From assembly GCA_033032175.1 (NCBI GenBank), contig CM065304.1, positions 11,284,001-11,348,000 on the forward strand: a stretch of 64,000 nucleotides of DNA. Reading direction: 5' to 3'. The position numbers and the translations under genes are program-made. Source of the DNA: Saturnia japonica (lineage: Eukaryota > Arthropoda > Insecta > Lepidoptera > Saturniidae). The notes under the pieces are model-generated. The model made no database searches, was not told the origin of the DNA, and saw nothing but the letters and a program-made list of their open reading frames with translations. Numbering within the stretch: position 1 is the stretch's first letter; every line of letters starts with the position of its first letter. Shown piece after piece: positions 11,645 to 22,799 of the stretch.

Positions 11645-12955
11645 TAGTAGCTACGGAGCAGTATATTATACAAACTTATAACGCACATCATGTAAAATAT
11701 TGTTAAAATGGTGCATATTTGTTTAAGTATAGTAAAGGAATAGAAAATAAATTGTATGTATAAAATATTAGTACTTAATTACTATTTCTTAATATTAATT
11801 CACTAAGAAAGACCTGAATTTCGAGATAATCTAGATCGATATGTCATAATAAAATAGCCTTTCCAAATAAATTGATTTTTAAAATTAATGAAGGATAATT
11901 TAAACACTACCACGATAGGGGAAATGATAATCAATATTAACTAGGAATTATTGTCGATAAGATATATTTCAGGGCTTACAGCGATATCGATACATTTACT
12001 TGCACACACTAGTAAGAATAGGGAGGGAACACAATTCCCCCAAGCGGGCAGATCGTAAACCTCCGATACCACGAATTGAATACTCCGCAAGTTCAAATAT
12101 GTAGCAACGGTTGTAACCGTAACCGCCCGCCCAACAGTGGTTTTCAATGCTACGCGGTGGCCTATTTAGAAAAACGTTTGTTTGTAAACTGAATATATAT
12201 TGTTTGTGGTTTCTTTTATTTATATTTTAGTTTAATTATATACAAGTGCTTTCACAACCTAATCTTTATTTAGAATGAAAATATTATAAGTTTCTGGTAA
12301 TACCACGATACTTTTTGATATAGTGTTGGGCGAGTTTTGAAAAAAGAATCCTTTTCATATTTTTGTCTAATACTAACACAATTTTTTTATATACATTATT
12401 TTGATTTTGAGACGGTTTGAATGAGATTATATGAAATGAAAATTTGTGATGAAAAAGAGATAGCTATAAATATATATATATATAGGTTTTATGCTGTGAG
12501 AGAATGAGATAGAATGCGTTTCTATACACTTTCCCTATCCTTCGTCTAATCTTAATGTGCTCGAAATATATATAAAGAGAGGGAAAGAGAGAGATAGAGA
12601 GAAGTTTCAAATCTACCGCGTGGGAACTCGCACTCCATTTTTTTAATGTTTAATCATGTTCTTCCCTCATAATTTTAATTAATTACTCCATAATATTTAT
12701 TCTAAAAGGTATTTACATGTAATTTTTGATATAGGTAGGTATACAAATTCTTTATGAGTAGATTTTCATCCCATTGTAGATATCTATATATTGAAGATTA
12801 TTATAAACTCTCTTTGGTTCATTAATTCTACTTTTCATATAACTTTAAGTTGGAAGTACCTATACAACAATATCTGACCTGTACAAAAGCTCTAATTTGA
12901 CTTTAATGTAAAATCTTAATCTTGAAAGGAATATGGGACGTCATATTCGTACATT
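11645..12955. other. intron, AT-rich with purine-rich patch
   Basis: A small GC-richer piece lies at 12010-12170 (CGGGCAGATCGTAAACCTCC, GTAACCGCCCGCCCAACAG). A (TA)n run lies near 12470-12484 and a GA-rich run (AGAGAGGGAAAGAGAGAGAT) near 12577. No gene is seen. Confidence 0.35.
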
Positions 12956-13130
12956 TCTTTTTATTTATTATTTATTTACACATTATGCGTTAAATACGCA
13001 ATGGCGGACTTAATGCCTAAGGCATTCTCTGCCAGTCAACCATTAGGTGATGCAGAGATAAATGTTGGTAGGTGTAAAAGGTAAGGGTTTTTTGAAATTA
13101 TGTTTAACCTATTTTTTTTACCTTTACAAC
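12955..13130. repeat. interspersed repeat family D, copy 1
   Basis: ACACATTATGCGTTAAATAC, GCAATGGCGGACTTAATGCC, CAGTCAACCATTAGGTGATG and GTAGGTGTAAAAGGTAAGGG are repeated nearly base for base at 16803-16965. It is probably one end of a LINE or similar element. Confidence 0.7.
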
Positions 13131-14275
13131 AACAGTTTAATCTCTAATCCCAACAAAAACATGCTTTAAAAAACGTGCCTAGCCGCGATTGAGATGATTT
13201 GTCTATAATAAGCAGTAAAATCTCATAAACAGCCAAGTCTAGGAGGTGGATAAAATAAAACGAGTAATTTTGGCCTATATTTTATTTGTTAAATTCCTTA
13301 TTTTTACAATTTACTCTACCTAATTGTGTGAGCCTAAAATATTTTAATTAATGACAAGTCCATAAGGTTAATATATTCTTATTAATTATATGTTGTGAAA
13401 TTTTCTATGACTTTTCCCGTTAAAAATATTGTAGGAGCCATTGTTACTAAGTATTATAATTTTTATTATATATGTATAATGGTGGGTCACGCTTACAGCG
13501 ATCGGCGTATAAGTACATACTTTTGTTTTCTTGATTTAATTTTATAGCAACAAGAATAGGCAGATAGATAGAAACTTTGATTTTTGTACATAATTACTCA
13601 CACATTGATTATCTTTCTATAAATACAAGGATAACTAACTGACTGACTGACATAACAACGCACAACACAAACTACTAAGACTATGATCGTGAAAATTTGC
13701 ATGCAGGTTCCTTTTACACTGTAGGTGAGCACTATGAAAGCATTTTTGGAAATTCAACTTCTAAGGTGATAAAAAAGGAATAAAAGTTTATATGAAGGTC
13801 CGACAGTTTTGAAGATGGATCTATGAAATATATTTTATTGTGGAAAGCCACCGAACCAAACGTTTAAAGTTCATCGTCGCTTCGTCAAATACGTAAGACT
13901 TAAAAAAAATGAAACATAAAAGTATATAATGAGAAATAACTATAACGTAACCTAAGCCGCGGGCAAAGCGATAGTAGGTACTCTATATAACGTAACATCC
14001 TTCTAAATATATAAAAAGAATCCGTCAAAATTCAGATGATAATAACCATTATTTAATATCTTTTTATTAGTATAAAAGATTCTAACGAATATATTGTTTT
14101 GTTGTCTATAATTGCCGATAACGTATTTATCTCAACTATATCACACAATAGGTAACTATAGTCTAGTTGTTTCCTTAGGGTCTTTTCGTTATCATATTCT
14201 TAATTGCTAATACACTTAGTAAAAATGGTGAGTATACAACTTTCTTTAAAATGCACGATAGAGAAGTGAGAACGA
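13130..14275. other. AT-rich intron with a weak antisense repeat scrap
   Basis: Sequence at 13635-13830 (CTGACTGACTGACATAACAA, CAAACTACTAAGAC) resembles the reverse of the family at 10110-10750. Otherwise nothing is recognised. Confidence 0.3.
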
Positions 14276-14279
14276 ACAA

Positions 14280-14870
14280 TCTAATAAGAAAATTTATAAC
14301 AAAAAGAAAACCAGCTTCAATGATTTTGAGGATTTCCTTGTTGTATCTTCGAAGTCTAATATATCAATTATCAATTAAATTAAAATCAGACCACTCTTGA
14401 GGTATCTCCTTCTAAACAAAAAAAAATCATACAAATTAGTTCATAAACAAAGAAGTTATGGCGAAACATCCATAAAAAAAAATACATTCGAATTAAGAAC
14501 CTTTCCTATTTTTGAAGTCGTCTAAAAATGCCACTAAACTACGCATTGAATTCTATTTGCAAAGTCGATCTATTATTTTAAAGTAGAAGAGAAAAATGCT
14601 ACAGGACGAGTTGGGTGAAAAATCTTCTAAGCAAGACAATTTTTAACAAAAACAAGACCATTAAAAAAGCTGGCTTCAATGGTTTTATTCGTAAGTGGTG
14701 TTGTACGCAAACTCGCAAATGTTTGTTTATTAGTACTTACGAGTTTACAACAGAAGGAGTGCGAATCGCATTTTATTCATTCGAATTCATTCGCAGTCGC
14801 ATTTCATTTTAAAAACAACGGGAACGAAGTCCCAAGCAAAATCTATGTTAGCTTATAGGCAAACTTAGCT
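14280..14870 (+). repeat. decayed interspersed repeat, two partial direct copies
   Basis: ACAAAAAGAAAACCAGCTTC near 14300 and ACCATTAAAAAAGCTGGCTTC-type sequence near 14657 are diverged direct copies. The second runs on into ACAGAAGGAGTGCGAATCGC, a phrase I associate with a lepidopteran repeat. No gene is assigned. Confidence 0.35.
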
Positions 14871-15044
14871 TTTAAATTGGATGTGTTAACATTATTTGAG
14901 TAGATTTGTACCTACATAAAAATGTATATATAATTTTGTTAAACTCGTTATTAGGCGATGACGACTGACGACTGACTTATTTACATATGAACCAAAATTG
15001 TTAGAACTAATTAACTGGAAATTCATCTCTTATAATCATAAACA

Positions 15045-15190
15045 CCTGAGCGAGCGAGCTTAGCTGAGTGTCTTACAAAAAAAAAACCCTTATCTGGGTT
15101 AACTTGAAATGTAAAACACGAAATACAAAATTTCATTCAAATCGTTGGAGCTGTTTCCGAGAAACCAATTACATGTATGCTTGTACTAGT
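15045..15190 (+). repeat. interspersed repeat family C copy
   Basis: GAGCGAGCTTAGCTGAGTG, AAATTTCATTCAAATCGTTG, GGAGCTGTTTCCGAGAAACC and AATTACATGTATGCTTG match the copy at 57880-58032 in order. Confidence 0.55.
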
Positions 15191-15945
15191 TGACCCGTGC
15201 AACTTCGTCTGTGTCACATAAGAGACCCCTATCTGGGTAGAGAGAGTGGCTCGCAGGCACCTATAATACAATTATAAAGGAGCAGATACTATCTTTATTT
15301 TGCTGCGGAGTTATTTTAAAACTGTGATATCTCCTAAGATATTCATTGAAATCAAGTGATGTAAAGGGCAATTTTGTTCAAAATTAATACTTGACTTCAT
15401 TGAACTGAATCCTAAAGTGTCGTTTCAATTCTGTCCTCAAACTTATATATGTTCAAAATGTTTACGCTCATGAATACACTAATATCCTATAATTCTTGCG
15501 CAAGTGTTCACATAGGCGGGAGAAAATTTAGTGAAGTATCTAAATAAATTAACTTAGCTACTAATATATAAACAAATACTAGCAGCTGCTTTAACACTGA
15601 AACCTTTTACGTCACTGCGTCCGAGTCGGGCCTACAAGTAGAAAAAGCAATAAAAGCGCCGTCTGTTCTAACTAAAGGCACTTTCGTCACAAACCGCCAC
15701 AAAATTTTTAATAGCTTATTCATGTTCTATCTGAAGCGGTGCAGCGTTAGAGGTTTTGGACAGTTTTTTGTCGCTGATATAATAACTTTTGCCTTCGTTT
15801 TAGTCGTTTTTCATCTGTTCTTCAATTTATATATATTTATTTGTGTTAAACCAAAGAACTCAAACCTATTCAGTGTTGTCAGATTTCACGTATTTATTCA
15901 GATCCAAACCAATTCTGAGTGTTTGATTTAATTCCATCTTCTCCG
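15190..15945. other. intron, nothing firm
   Basis: A family-A-like start (TTGACCCGTGCAACTTCGTC) occurs at 15189-15208 and stops quickly. 15600-15700 is slightly GC-richer. The 69-codon frame at 15722-15931 is hydrophobic and AT-driven, without a motif. Confidence 0.3.
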
Positions 15946-15947
15946 TT

Positions 15948-16147
15948 TTGATAACAGAATCAAATGCGCTGAGCTCCGAAGCTACAACTAGGTTTAGGGT
16001 AACCTCCATCTCGGCAGGAACAAATAAATTTGCTGCGTCTTATCTTTGCCTTAATATGAAGCTATGGAACAGTCTCCCAGTGAGAGTGTTCCCTTTTTCC
16101 TACAATATAGAGTCCGTGAAGCGTAACGTGAAGAGATATTTGTGAAT
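15948..16147 (+). mobile_element. jockey/CR1-type LINE, reverse-transcriptase C-terminal fragment
   Basis: The frame from 15948 reads ...TRFRVTSISAGTNKFAA..., then CLNMKLWNSLPVRVFPFSYN, then VKRNVKRYL and a stop. K-LWNSLP-VFP--YN--SFK-NV-RYL is the usual end of this class of LINE ORF2. It is a 5'-truncated fragment about 65 codons long. A second fragment of the same family is at 48960-49120. Confidence 0.75.
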
Positions 16148-16149
16148 GC

Positions 16150-16800
16150 CGGCATGACAGTCACGACTGACGATAGATTTTAGATCCTACGGTAGTGGTC
16201 GATGTTATTGGATTGCACTGTACTCACCATAAGGTAGAATTTAGTCATTTTGCTATGCTACGCTAAAAAAACTCCAGTGGGGTTGTACTACGTATTTATC
16301 AATGATATTTAATGTCAAAATATTTTATTTAAACAAAATTCACATGATAAATAATAAATATAAATATCGATTTGCTAATAATAATGTTTATGAATATCTT
16401 TTTTTTTTTAGATCTGACTACACTGTTAGCCTTAGGGGCCCTGAAGCCGTTGCGGCTTTTACAGCTTCACCGAACTTGGCTTTATGAATTTCTATTACCT
16501 ATTTAAATTATATACAATTAGCAAAAATACCAGGTGTTGCCAGGGTTATAAATGTCTTTTAATTGTTAAAATTTTATTCATTGACAATTTTCCAGGTGGA
16601 ATTGATTTATTTTCCGTAATATTTTATTTTATTAAAACCTTCATTCGGCACATCTGGAATCAAGGAAGATTATAAAAGTTTTATAAAAAACCGTTTCATA
16701 ATAAATCAGATCATGTTCCGGTTATAAGTTATACTATTTATATGAAACTAGCTGTGTCCCGCGGTTACACCCGCGTATAATTTAAAAGAAATCACTCTTT
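16150..16800. other. intron, possible LINE 3' tail and repeat scrap
   Basis: 16150-16290 could be the 3' UTR of the LINE fragment. AACTAGCTGTGTCCCGCGG at about 16746-16764 is the start phrase of repeat family A, truncated after some 40 bases by the family D copy. Nothing else is seen. Confidence 0.35.
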
Positions 16801-16802
16801 GA

Positions 16803-17410
16803 TTATTTATTTAGTTATTTACACATTATGCGTTAAATACGCAATGGCGGATTTAATGCCTAAGGCATTCACTGCCAGTCAACCATTAGGTGATGCAGAG
16901 ATAAATGTTGGTAGGTGTAAAAGGTAAGGGTTTTTTGAATTTATGTTTAACCTATTTAATATAACAATATATAAATAAAATATCAACACCAATATACTAC
17001 ATATATAATACATATATACTACACATATACAATACATACACAACAACATCATACATAAATATCAATACAATAAATAAAAGTATAACTAGTCAACATTAAG
17101 TACTAAATACAGCATTAACCAGATAATTCTGCTAAATGACACTAGTAAAGCCGACGTACCTTGACTTTAAAACTGAAACGATTAGATGACATCCTGATTT
17201 CATAAGGAAGCGCATTCCATAGGAGAATAGATTGGATATAGAAAGATGAATGTACTAGACCGGAAGTATGGACAGGACAGCAAAGAATAAGATTATTAGA
17301 AGAGCGAAGGTTAAGGTCATGATTAGAGTATTTCCCAATATTTGTAGTAACACTTGCATGCGGTATTAGAAATTCTTTTTAGATGGGATTTTATAGCCTA
17401 AAAAGAAACT
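16803..17410. repeat. interspersed repeat family D, longer copy 2
   Basis: The first 160 bases match 12955-13130 closely. This copy continues through an ATA/ACA-rich stretch (16970-17060) into GC-moderate sequence at 17130-17350 (GTAAAGCCGACGTACCTTGA, GGAAGCGCATTCCATAGGAG) that may be antisense LINE coding DNA. I could not read a clear protein from it. Confidence 0.55.
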
Positions 17411-17859
17411 GAGAAATAGGGAAAAGTTGTGTAAACAGTCATAAGCTCGATATATGGGAAAACAAAAATGACATATTGACTTTTGTACATCTGTTACCTA
17501 CTTAAGAAGTTAATCAAGACAATTGATTTAAAAAAAAAAATGGGCACTGTATTATTATTACACCGTTGGATTTTGCTACTAATAAGGACTAATACTTAGG
17601 TACGAAAAAATGTATTTTTGAAAGTGAATGGAAATAGCTCATTTTTGCAATCAATCGGTTTGGTTTTCCGTTCAAGTAAAAATTTGTAATTTTGTAAATA
17701 TTATAGATGTGCCGACTATCCGGCTTCTTATTTTGTATGTATTTCTCAACAAACTGTATGTAAGGGGAATTACAATAAAAATGAACCTTGACTGTATAAT
17801 AATATTTTTATTTTATAATCAGTCTTACACATTTTGAAATGTAAAGAAAAGCAACCTTT

Positions 17860-19038
17860 CCTTTGATAATCAGTTTCTAAAATTACTTGCTTACTTGTCG
17901 ATTGCTTTCCTCACATTTCTGCCGTTGACTCGTACAACGGCGTGAAATTTGATCGTATCTATATCCCACAAAGTTGAAATTGCTTCTAAAAGTTTTTTAA
18001 TATTATTGGCGGTGTGTTTCAGGAAAATCTTTCATTTGCAATATTGCATGATGATATTTGAAACTATCGTTAAATCAATTAGCTGTAAAATTCAAAGAAC
18101 TTTCTTTGTTATTTATGTTTGTTCACTTGCCAGTAGTGACTGAATGTGCAGCTGCAGTCATCACTCCTCTTCGTATTTCAAATATAGGCTCTTCGTATTT
18201 CAGATATAGTCTCTTCGTAAAGTTGAGGAATAATGTTCTCTGTGAAATACTTTCTGCCTGGTATGTTATATTTTGGTTTAACTTTTCTCATCAAGCTTCT
18301 AAAGCTTCAATAATTGACAACGACTGGTTGTCAAGTGCAATCCTCTCACCTATTGCAATATTGATCTTGAGTCTTCACGTGACCATTCTACAGCAAAACT
18401 ATCTTCAATATTTCGTTTGATTTTATGACAAACTGACCTCTGACTCTGAAGTTGACGGAGTAGGCACTGACTGTTGTAGGTAGTTCTGCTTAGATTTGTA
18501 ACTGGGAGGAATCGTCTGTGGTCGAACATTTGACCGCATAACCTAACTGAAGTATCAGGGTTGGATATTGGTATTTAATATGGTTGTTCATACTTGTAGT
18601 ATTTGCTGATTTTTTGTGCCCACTTGCATTATGCGATACTTGACGTTACATTAATCATCGTCCAATTGTTCAAAAAAAATCCATACACGACCCTTTCTTT
18701 TTGACATGATTCAATTTTAATTGAACTCTTACACTTTAATGAACAATAACAGTATTATCTTTACACAAAAAATTTTTTTTTACATAAAAACACCTTTCTG
18801 ATCAGTACATAAGCAAAAATCGAGAAACAATGCCAAGTAAACAAAACAGGTTCCGACACTATCTCAGGCGGCAGTTGCAACTTGCGCGCGAATCAGCTGT
18901 AAACTAACCATCACGAAAATCCCCGAAACCGTAATCGTCTTAGGCGACTAGTCGTCCTCTTTACAACCGACTTATCGGCTAGTCGGCTAGTCGATCAAAG
19001 TCATAATCGGCATAATTCTAGTAAATAGGCAATCTCTG
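17860..19038 (-). mobile_element. decayed hAT (ZBED-type) DNA transposon
   Basis: Minus-strand frames between 18420 and 17890 give transposase blocks in order: LTTSRCQLLKL / TRQKVFHREH or, in the next frame, YNIPGRKYF-like and ENIIPQLYEETISEIR, then GVMTAAAHSVTTGK, then FPETHTANNIKKLLEAIST and INGRNVRKAI-like sequence. These are hallmarks of the hAT family (PRKYFSE-IIP-LYEE; T-DNA-N--KAI). Around 18560-18660 a BED-finger-like stretch can be read. The 5' end is probably at 19038, where the complement begins CAGAGATTGCC, followed by TAGTCGGC-type subterminal repeats (18940-19000). Many stops, frameshifts and loss of the catalytic C-terminal half show it is dead. Confidence 0.65.
18168..18219. 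repeat. 22-bp tandem duplication inside the hAT remnant
   Basis: TCTTCGTATTTCAAATATAG (18168 on) is repeated with one internal change at 18190-18211, followed by a partial third TCTTCGTA. It duplicates the codons after the ENIIPQLYEE block and adds to the damage of the transposase frame. Confidence 0.8.
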
Positions 19039-19439
19039 TTTCCTTATAAATCGAACTCATAACTCCTTAAGCTGTTTAAACACTATAGTGTTTCATACAA
19101 GTTTTGTATATCTGTTATCGTAAGACAATATTATAGTACATACATTATTTTGAACTACTTATTTCAAACCGTTTGGTCAGCACACGCTAAAAAAGCAGCC
19201 AAGTGGCATTTCAATTATTGAAATTATTTTTATGCGGGTTCTTTATAATTGATATATATTATACTATAATTTCTAAAATTATTTTATTACATTATATTCA
19301 CCAACTGCAATCCGATTGTTCAGCTCATGCCGATAAAGCGACCAAACGTTTTTTTTCAACTTGGTTTACAAATTGATTCTAATAGTCGTTACAATTAAAC
19401 TTAATAAGAATAAACCATAGCCTATATCCATCAGAGATT

Positions 19440-19695
19440 ATCCCTTACATACAAACTCACAAACAAACTTTACTTTTTTTTTATACAACAAAGGTGGAAA
19501 ACAAGCTTTCGGTCCACCTGATTGTAGGCAGAGCGCTCCGACCTTGAACCCTCTACGCCAAAGAGCTCTGGAAGCCCTGCTACAGAAACACAATAGAAGG
19601 TTTTTTTGGCTACGATCTTCTGTAGGGTGGATCTTCCACCAGTCGGACTGCTCCAAGTAGAGAGAAATCTTCAAAGAAATTTCTCTCTGACCTAC
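19440..19695 (+). repeat. interspersed repeat family E copy
   Basis: GGTCCACCTGATTGTAGGC, CTACGCCAAAGAGCTCTGG, CTTCTGTAGGGTGGATCTTC, AGTCGGACTGCTCCAAGTAG and AGAGAAATC recur, in the same order, at 61262-61430 and, inverted, at 41405-41645. Confidence 0.6.
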
Positions 19696-19699
19696 TTCT

Positions 19700-20085
19700 C
19701 TTAGTACCTATAAATATAGTTCATTATTATAACACTAAACGAGAAATTAAATAAAGATTTATGCATACGAGTGAATAAATAAAACTAGGATTAGGTACCT
19801 ACGAGTAGGTAAATGAAAAATTACTAGAACAGTACTCAGTTGTAGGAACAGAAATCTTTTAACACAAAAAAGTTCACTCTGATAATCTCAAAATTAGATA
19901 TTTTCTAAACTACTCTTGCCATAGATAAACTTAGAATAGATAGATTTTGAAAATCAAACTTTTTCTGACAAGTAATAAAATTTTTTCCAGCCGGAGAAGA
20001 TGAAGAGGTTAGATTTTTTTTAATATCACCAAAAAGGCGATAAAATGACAAAATGACAATGTTTTACTTTCACTTTATACTATAT
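19700..20085. other. AT-rich intron, nothing recognised
   Basis: No repeat family, exon or RNA gene is seen. Confidence 0.4.
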
Positions 20086-20089
20086 TCTT

Positions 20090-20370
20090 ACGAACATGGA
20101 AAAGTATCTTACCTCTTTGATAGAACTATGAGGTATGTGTCATCGATCGCCGGTCGATGGTCCGTGGTTGTAGGCCAGTTCTGTTAGCAATACCGGTGTT
20201 ATTCGTGCAAGATGGAGTCGAGATCGATTGATCCTGATTACGCCCAACCACCCACGCTTACGCTGCACCGCCCTGCAATTGCAACCGATATACCACAGAC
20301 CGCCTTTTTATAGCCGCGTCGGTGCTTCTGAAAGCACTAATGTCTTAAGGTCATGATGAACACACGAAAA
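20090..20370. promoter_or_regulatory. GC-richer island in mirr intron, candidate enhancer
   Basis: Non-repetitive, CpG-containing sequence (TGTCATCGATCGCCGGTCG, CGAGATCGATTGATCCTGAT, CCCACGCTTACGCTGCACC) stands out from the AT-rich surroundings 1 kb before the homeodomain exon. ATCGAT and GATCGATTGAT words resemble homeodomain/TALE half sites. This is inference only. Confidence 0.3.
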
Positions 20371-20589
20371 TAATTTTAACGTCTCTTCGGAACAAAATTT
20401 AGTATAATCTAATATGTCGTCGAACGTGATACAAATATTTTTATTACAAATATTACCTAAAATGGATGAATAACAATTACAAAAAACTTTAAAATCACCT
20501 AGTAGAATTCTATTCCTAAGTAAGTAGTAAACGTAAACTTTAGAAACATAATATATGAATGTTTCACTGTAACAATTTACTTGAACGTT

Positions 20590-20840
20590 TTTAGTGCGGT
20601 ATCATTTTTTGCTTATTTTTCACGGAAGAGATCTATTTATGGGACTCCTTAGACCGCGCCTTTATCATGTTGGAAATCGAAGTAAAATGCGAGTCTGCAG
20701 CGAGGGGAAGCGGAATGTTTCACCATAATTACGGCAGAATGCGGATGCAAATGGGACTGTGGGTTCTGTAAAGTGTACGGAACGCCACTGCCGCCCTAAT
20801 AATTTTTGCTGCCGTTACGAGAAACCTATTGCTTTAAATA
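20590..20840. promoter_or_regulatory. second GC-richer island before the homeodomain exon
   Basis: It contains GACTCCTTAGACCGCGCC, CTGCAGCGAGGGGAAGCGG, CATAATTACGGCAGAATGCG and CGCCACTGCCGCCCTAATAA, with no repeat match in the window and no coding frame. The composition suggests selective constraint, unproven. Confidence 0.3.
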
Positions 20841-21405
20841 AAACGCCTATCCGTTGCAAATTTAAAACCCACTTTATTGTGCGAAATAAACATTTCGACG
20901 TATGAACTACTTCATCCGATGAAATATACTTTTCGTTATTATTTAGTTCATTGTAATAAATAATATTTATTTTTGTGTTGTTACTAAATTCATATAACAT
21001 ATTCTGTCAACGTTTTTATTTGTTTTTGTTGTTGTATTATATCGTTAATTCATTATCTATTACTTATATAATATGTCCCTTGTTGCGCATACACTTTTGG
21101 ATCCATTATAATATGTAAACAATTTTCTAAAAATAGCTAATTTTTTTATTTATTCGCAGCTTGATAATAAATGATATAAATTAAATTTATAAGTAGATCA
21201 TTCAGCCAGCAGGTAATAAATTTCTACAACTTACATCTCGTCATATCTAGAGAGATCAGTCACAAAGTCGCACTGATAGTCAAGGAAAATATCACTCACA
21301 AAAATGTTGTCTCATTCAAAAATGTCTATGCGAAAGATACATTTACTGAGGTCGGAAGCGCTTACTTTTAGGTATATGTGTAAGTATAAACGTGTTTGTC
21401 GACAG
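20840..21405. other. end of the long mirr intron
   Basis: AT-rich sequence leading to the acceptor CGTGTTTGTCGACAG. The frame open upstream of the acceptor on the + strand (from 21392) is intron read-in, not a start. Confidence 0.5.
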
Positions 21406-21722
21406 ATATGGTGCCGGCTACGATTTAGCTGCGAGGCGGAAAAATGCGACACGAGAATCCACGGCTACGCTAAAGGCGTGGCTCAATGAGCACAAAAAGA
21501 ATCCCTACCCGACGAAGGGGGAGAAAATAATGTTGGCGATTATCACGAAGATGACGCTCACGCAGGTGTCGACGTGGTTTGCGAATGCGCGCCGCCGGCT
21601 CAAAAAGGAAAACAAAATGACGTGGGAGCCCAAAAACAAAACAGACGATGACGACGATACCATGCTGTCCGATGAAGAGAAGGACAAGGATGAGCCGGAT
21701 GAGAAAATGAAAACGCAAAAAG
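21406..21722 (+). CDS. mirr: mirr homeodomain exon (TALE class)
   Basis: It encodes the Iroquois homeodomain, about residues 47-109 of the partial protein, starting [18 protein letters not shown]. The three-residue loop extension typical of TALE proteins is seen at [11 protein letters not shown] between helices 1 and 2. The recognition helix carries [18 protein letters not shown], with W, F, N and R at the invariant positions and Ala at position 50 as in Iroquois proteins. An acidic stretch ([20 protein letters not shown]) follows. The acceptor AG is at 21404-21405. The donor GTTCGT at 21723 is weaker than average; splicing leaves one base (G) that joins AT at 28253-28254 to make Asp. If the intron were retained, the frame would run on 26 codons to a TAA at 21800-21802. 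Confidence 0.95.
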
Positions 21723-21960
21723 GTTCGTTGAGTTTCATGTTCGAGCAACATCCGATAGTCAACGTTCCAAACGGAGTCCTTGACTGCCGGTTGTTGTTTT
21801 AACGCTTAAAATTTGTGTATTAAACTAATAATGTTAAGTCCGCTGCTGCGATGCGATTGTACACGTTCATGTTATTGGCTATGCAACTGCGATTTTGTAA
21901 AATTTTTGTCTGTTTGTTTTTATATGTAGAATTTTAGGTACGGAGTTAACGATTTTAAAA
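21723..21960 (+). other. start of the 6.5-kb mirr intron
   Basis: The donor GTTCGT opens the intron. The homeodomain frame remains open to TAA at 21800-21802. No AATAAA follows within this stretch, so a short isoform ending here lacks an obvious poly(A) signal. Confidence 0.45.
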
Positions 21961-22330
21961 ACAGGCTATTTCACCTGTGTATAAATCGTATAGTGAATTG
22001 GCTTGACGGTAACTGAGAGCCGGAGGGTGTGCTGGATCGTAAGAAAGCGAGGGTGTGGGTGACGTGGCGGGAGGGGTGGTCTCAGGCGTGTAACTGTGCG
22101 TAACCGCTCCTCGCTGCCGGATTTCCTATTCGTAGTAAAGTGGGCGGCGCCCGGGCCCAAATTTCATATAACGAGTCTTCCGTTCGACTGTACAACAGGG
22201 TGACGCTCGGAGGTCGCGTTCGGCTTGTCTGACGATCTGCCCTACTTCATGTTCTTGCCAAAGGATTTGTCGAGTTCGAGGATCGTTTCATTTATGAGGA
22301 TATTTCGTTTGAACGTAAGTACGGTTTCGG
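21960..22330 (+). promoter_or_regulatory. CpG-rich island with a strong splice donor, candidate internal promoter or enhancer
   Basis: GC-rich sequence (GTGACGTGGCGGGAGGGGTG near 22057, GTGGGCGGCGCCCGGGCCC near 22140, ACGCTCGGAGGTCGCGTTCG near 22203) ends in GAACGTAAGTACG, a near-consensus 5' splice site with GT at 22315-22316. That is what the end of a non-coding first exon looks like. No TATA box is seen. It could equally be a conserved enhancer. Confidence 0.3.
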
Positions 22331-22439
22331 GGATTTATAATGTGTTACGATTGTATTCGGTACGTCTTTTTTTGTACAATTGATTTTCAGGAGTATCGCG
22401 TGCTACTTAAAAAATTTACCACAACATTATCTGGAATCA

Positions 22440-22780
22440 GAAAGTTGTAATAAAACGCAGATGTGAATTAGGGTCGAAACGTGAGAGCGAGCGTCGACCG
22501 TTAGTTTCGCTTGTCAACAACATAAATTATAAGTAGGCATTGTTACAATAAAGATGGTTTCGGAGTGTTTTCATAATAAAATTCACGCCGCTAATGGAAA
22601 TGTGGGGGGCGACACGCGTAACGCGCGGCATACGTTCGAGTAATGAAGCCCACTATTGTCGAAATAGAAGTGTACTTAATTCGCGGTTTGAATGCCGTGG
22701 CCGTCGCGCTTGCCGAGAGCGACACTCGGGGGCATATAATACCGTTAATAAACGAACGAAATGTTGGGATGTATGTTATA
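22440..22780. promoter_or_regulatory. GC-richer intron segment, candidate regulatory
   Basis: CGAAACGTGAGAGCGAGCGTCG near 22472 and CGGTTTGAATGCCGTGGCCG near 22683 stand in AT-rich DNA. A 73-codon frame at 22594-22815 has no motif and is not counted as a gene. Confidence 0.25.
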
Positions 22781-22799
22781 AGTTTCTAGGGTTCGCAAA

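Noticed and set aside
18058..18420. 120-codon + strand frame
   Set aside because: It is antisense to the decayed hAT transposase and has no motif of its own.
21470..21762. Two minus-strand open frames over the homeodomain exon
   Set aside because: Shadows of the conserved homeodomain frame.
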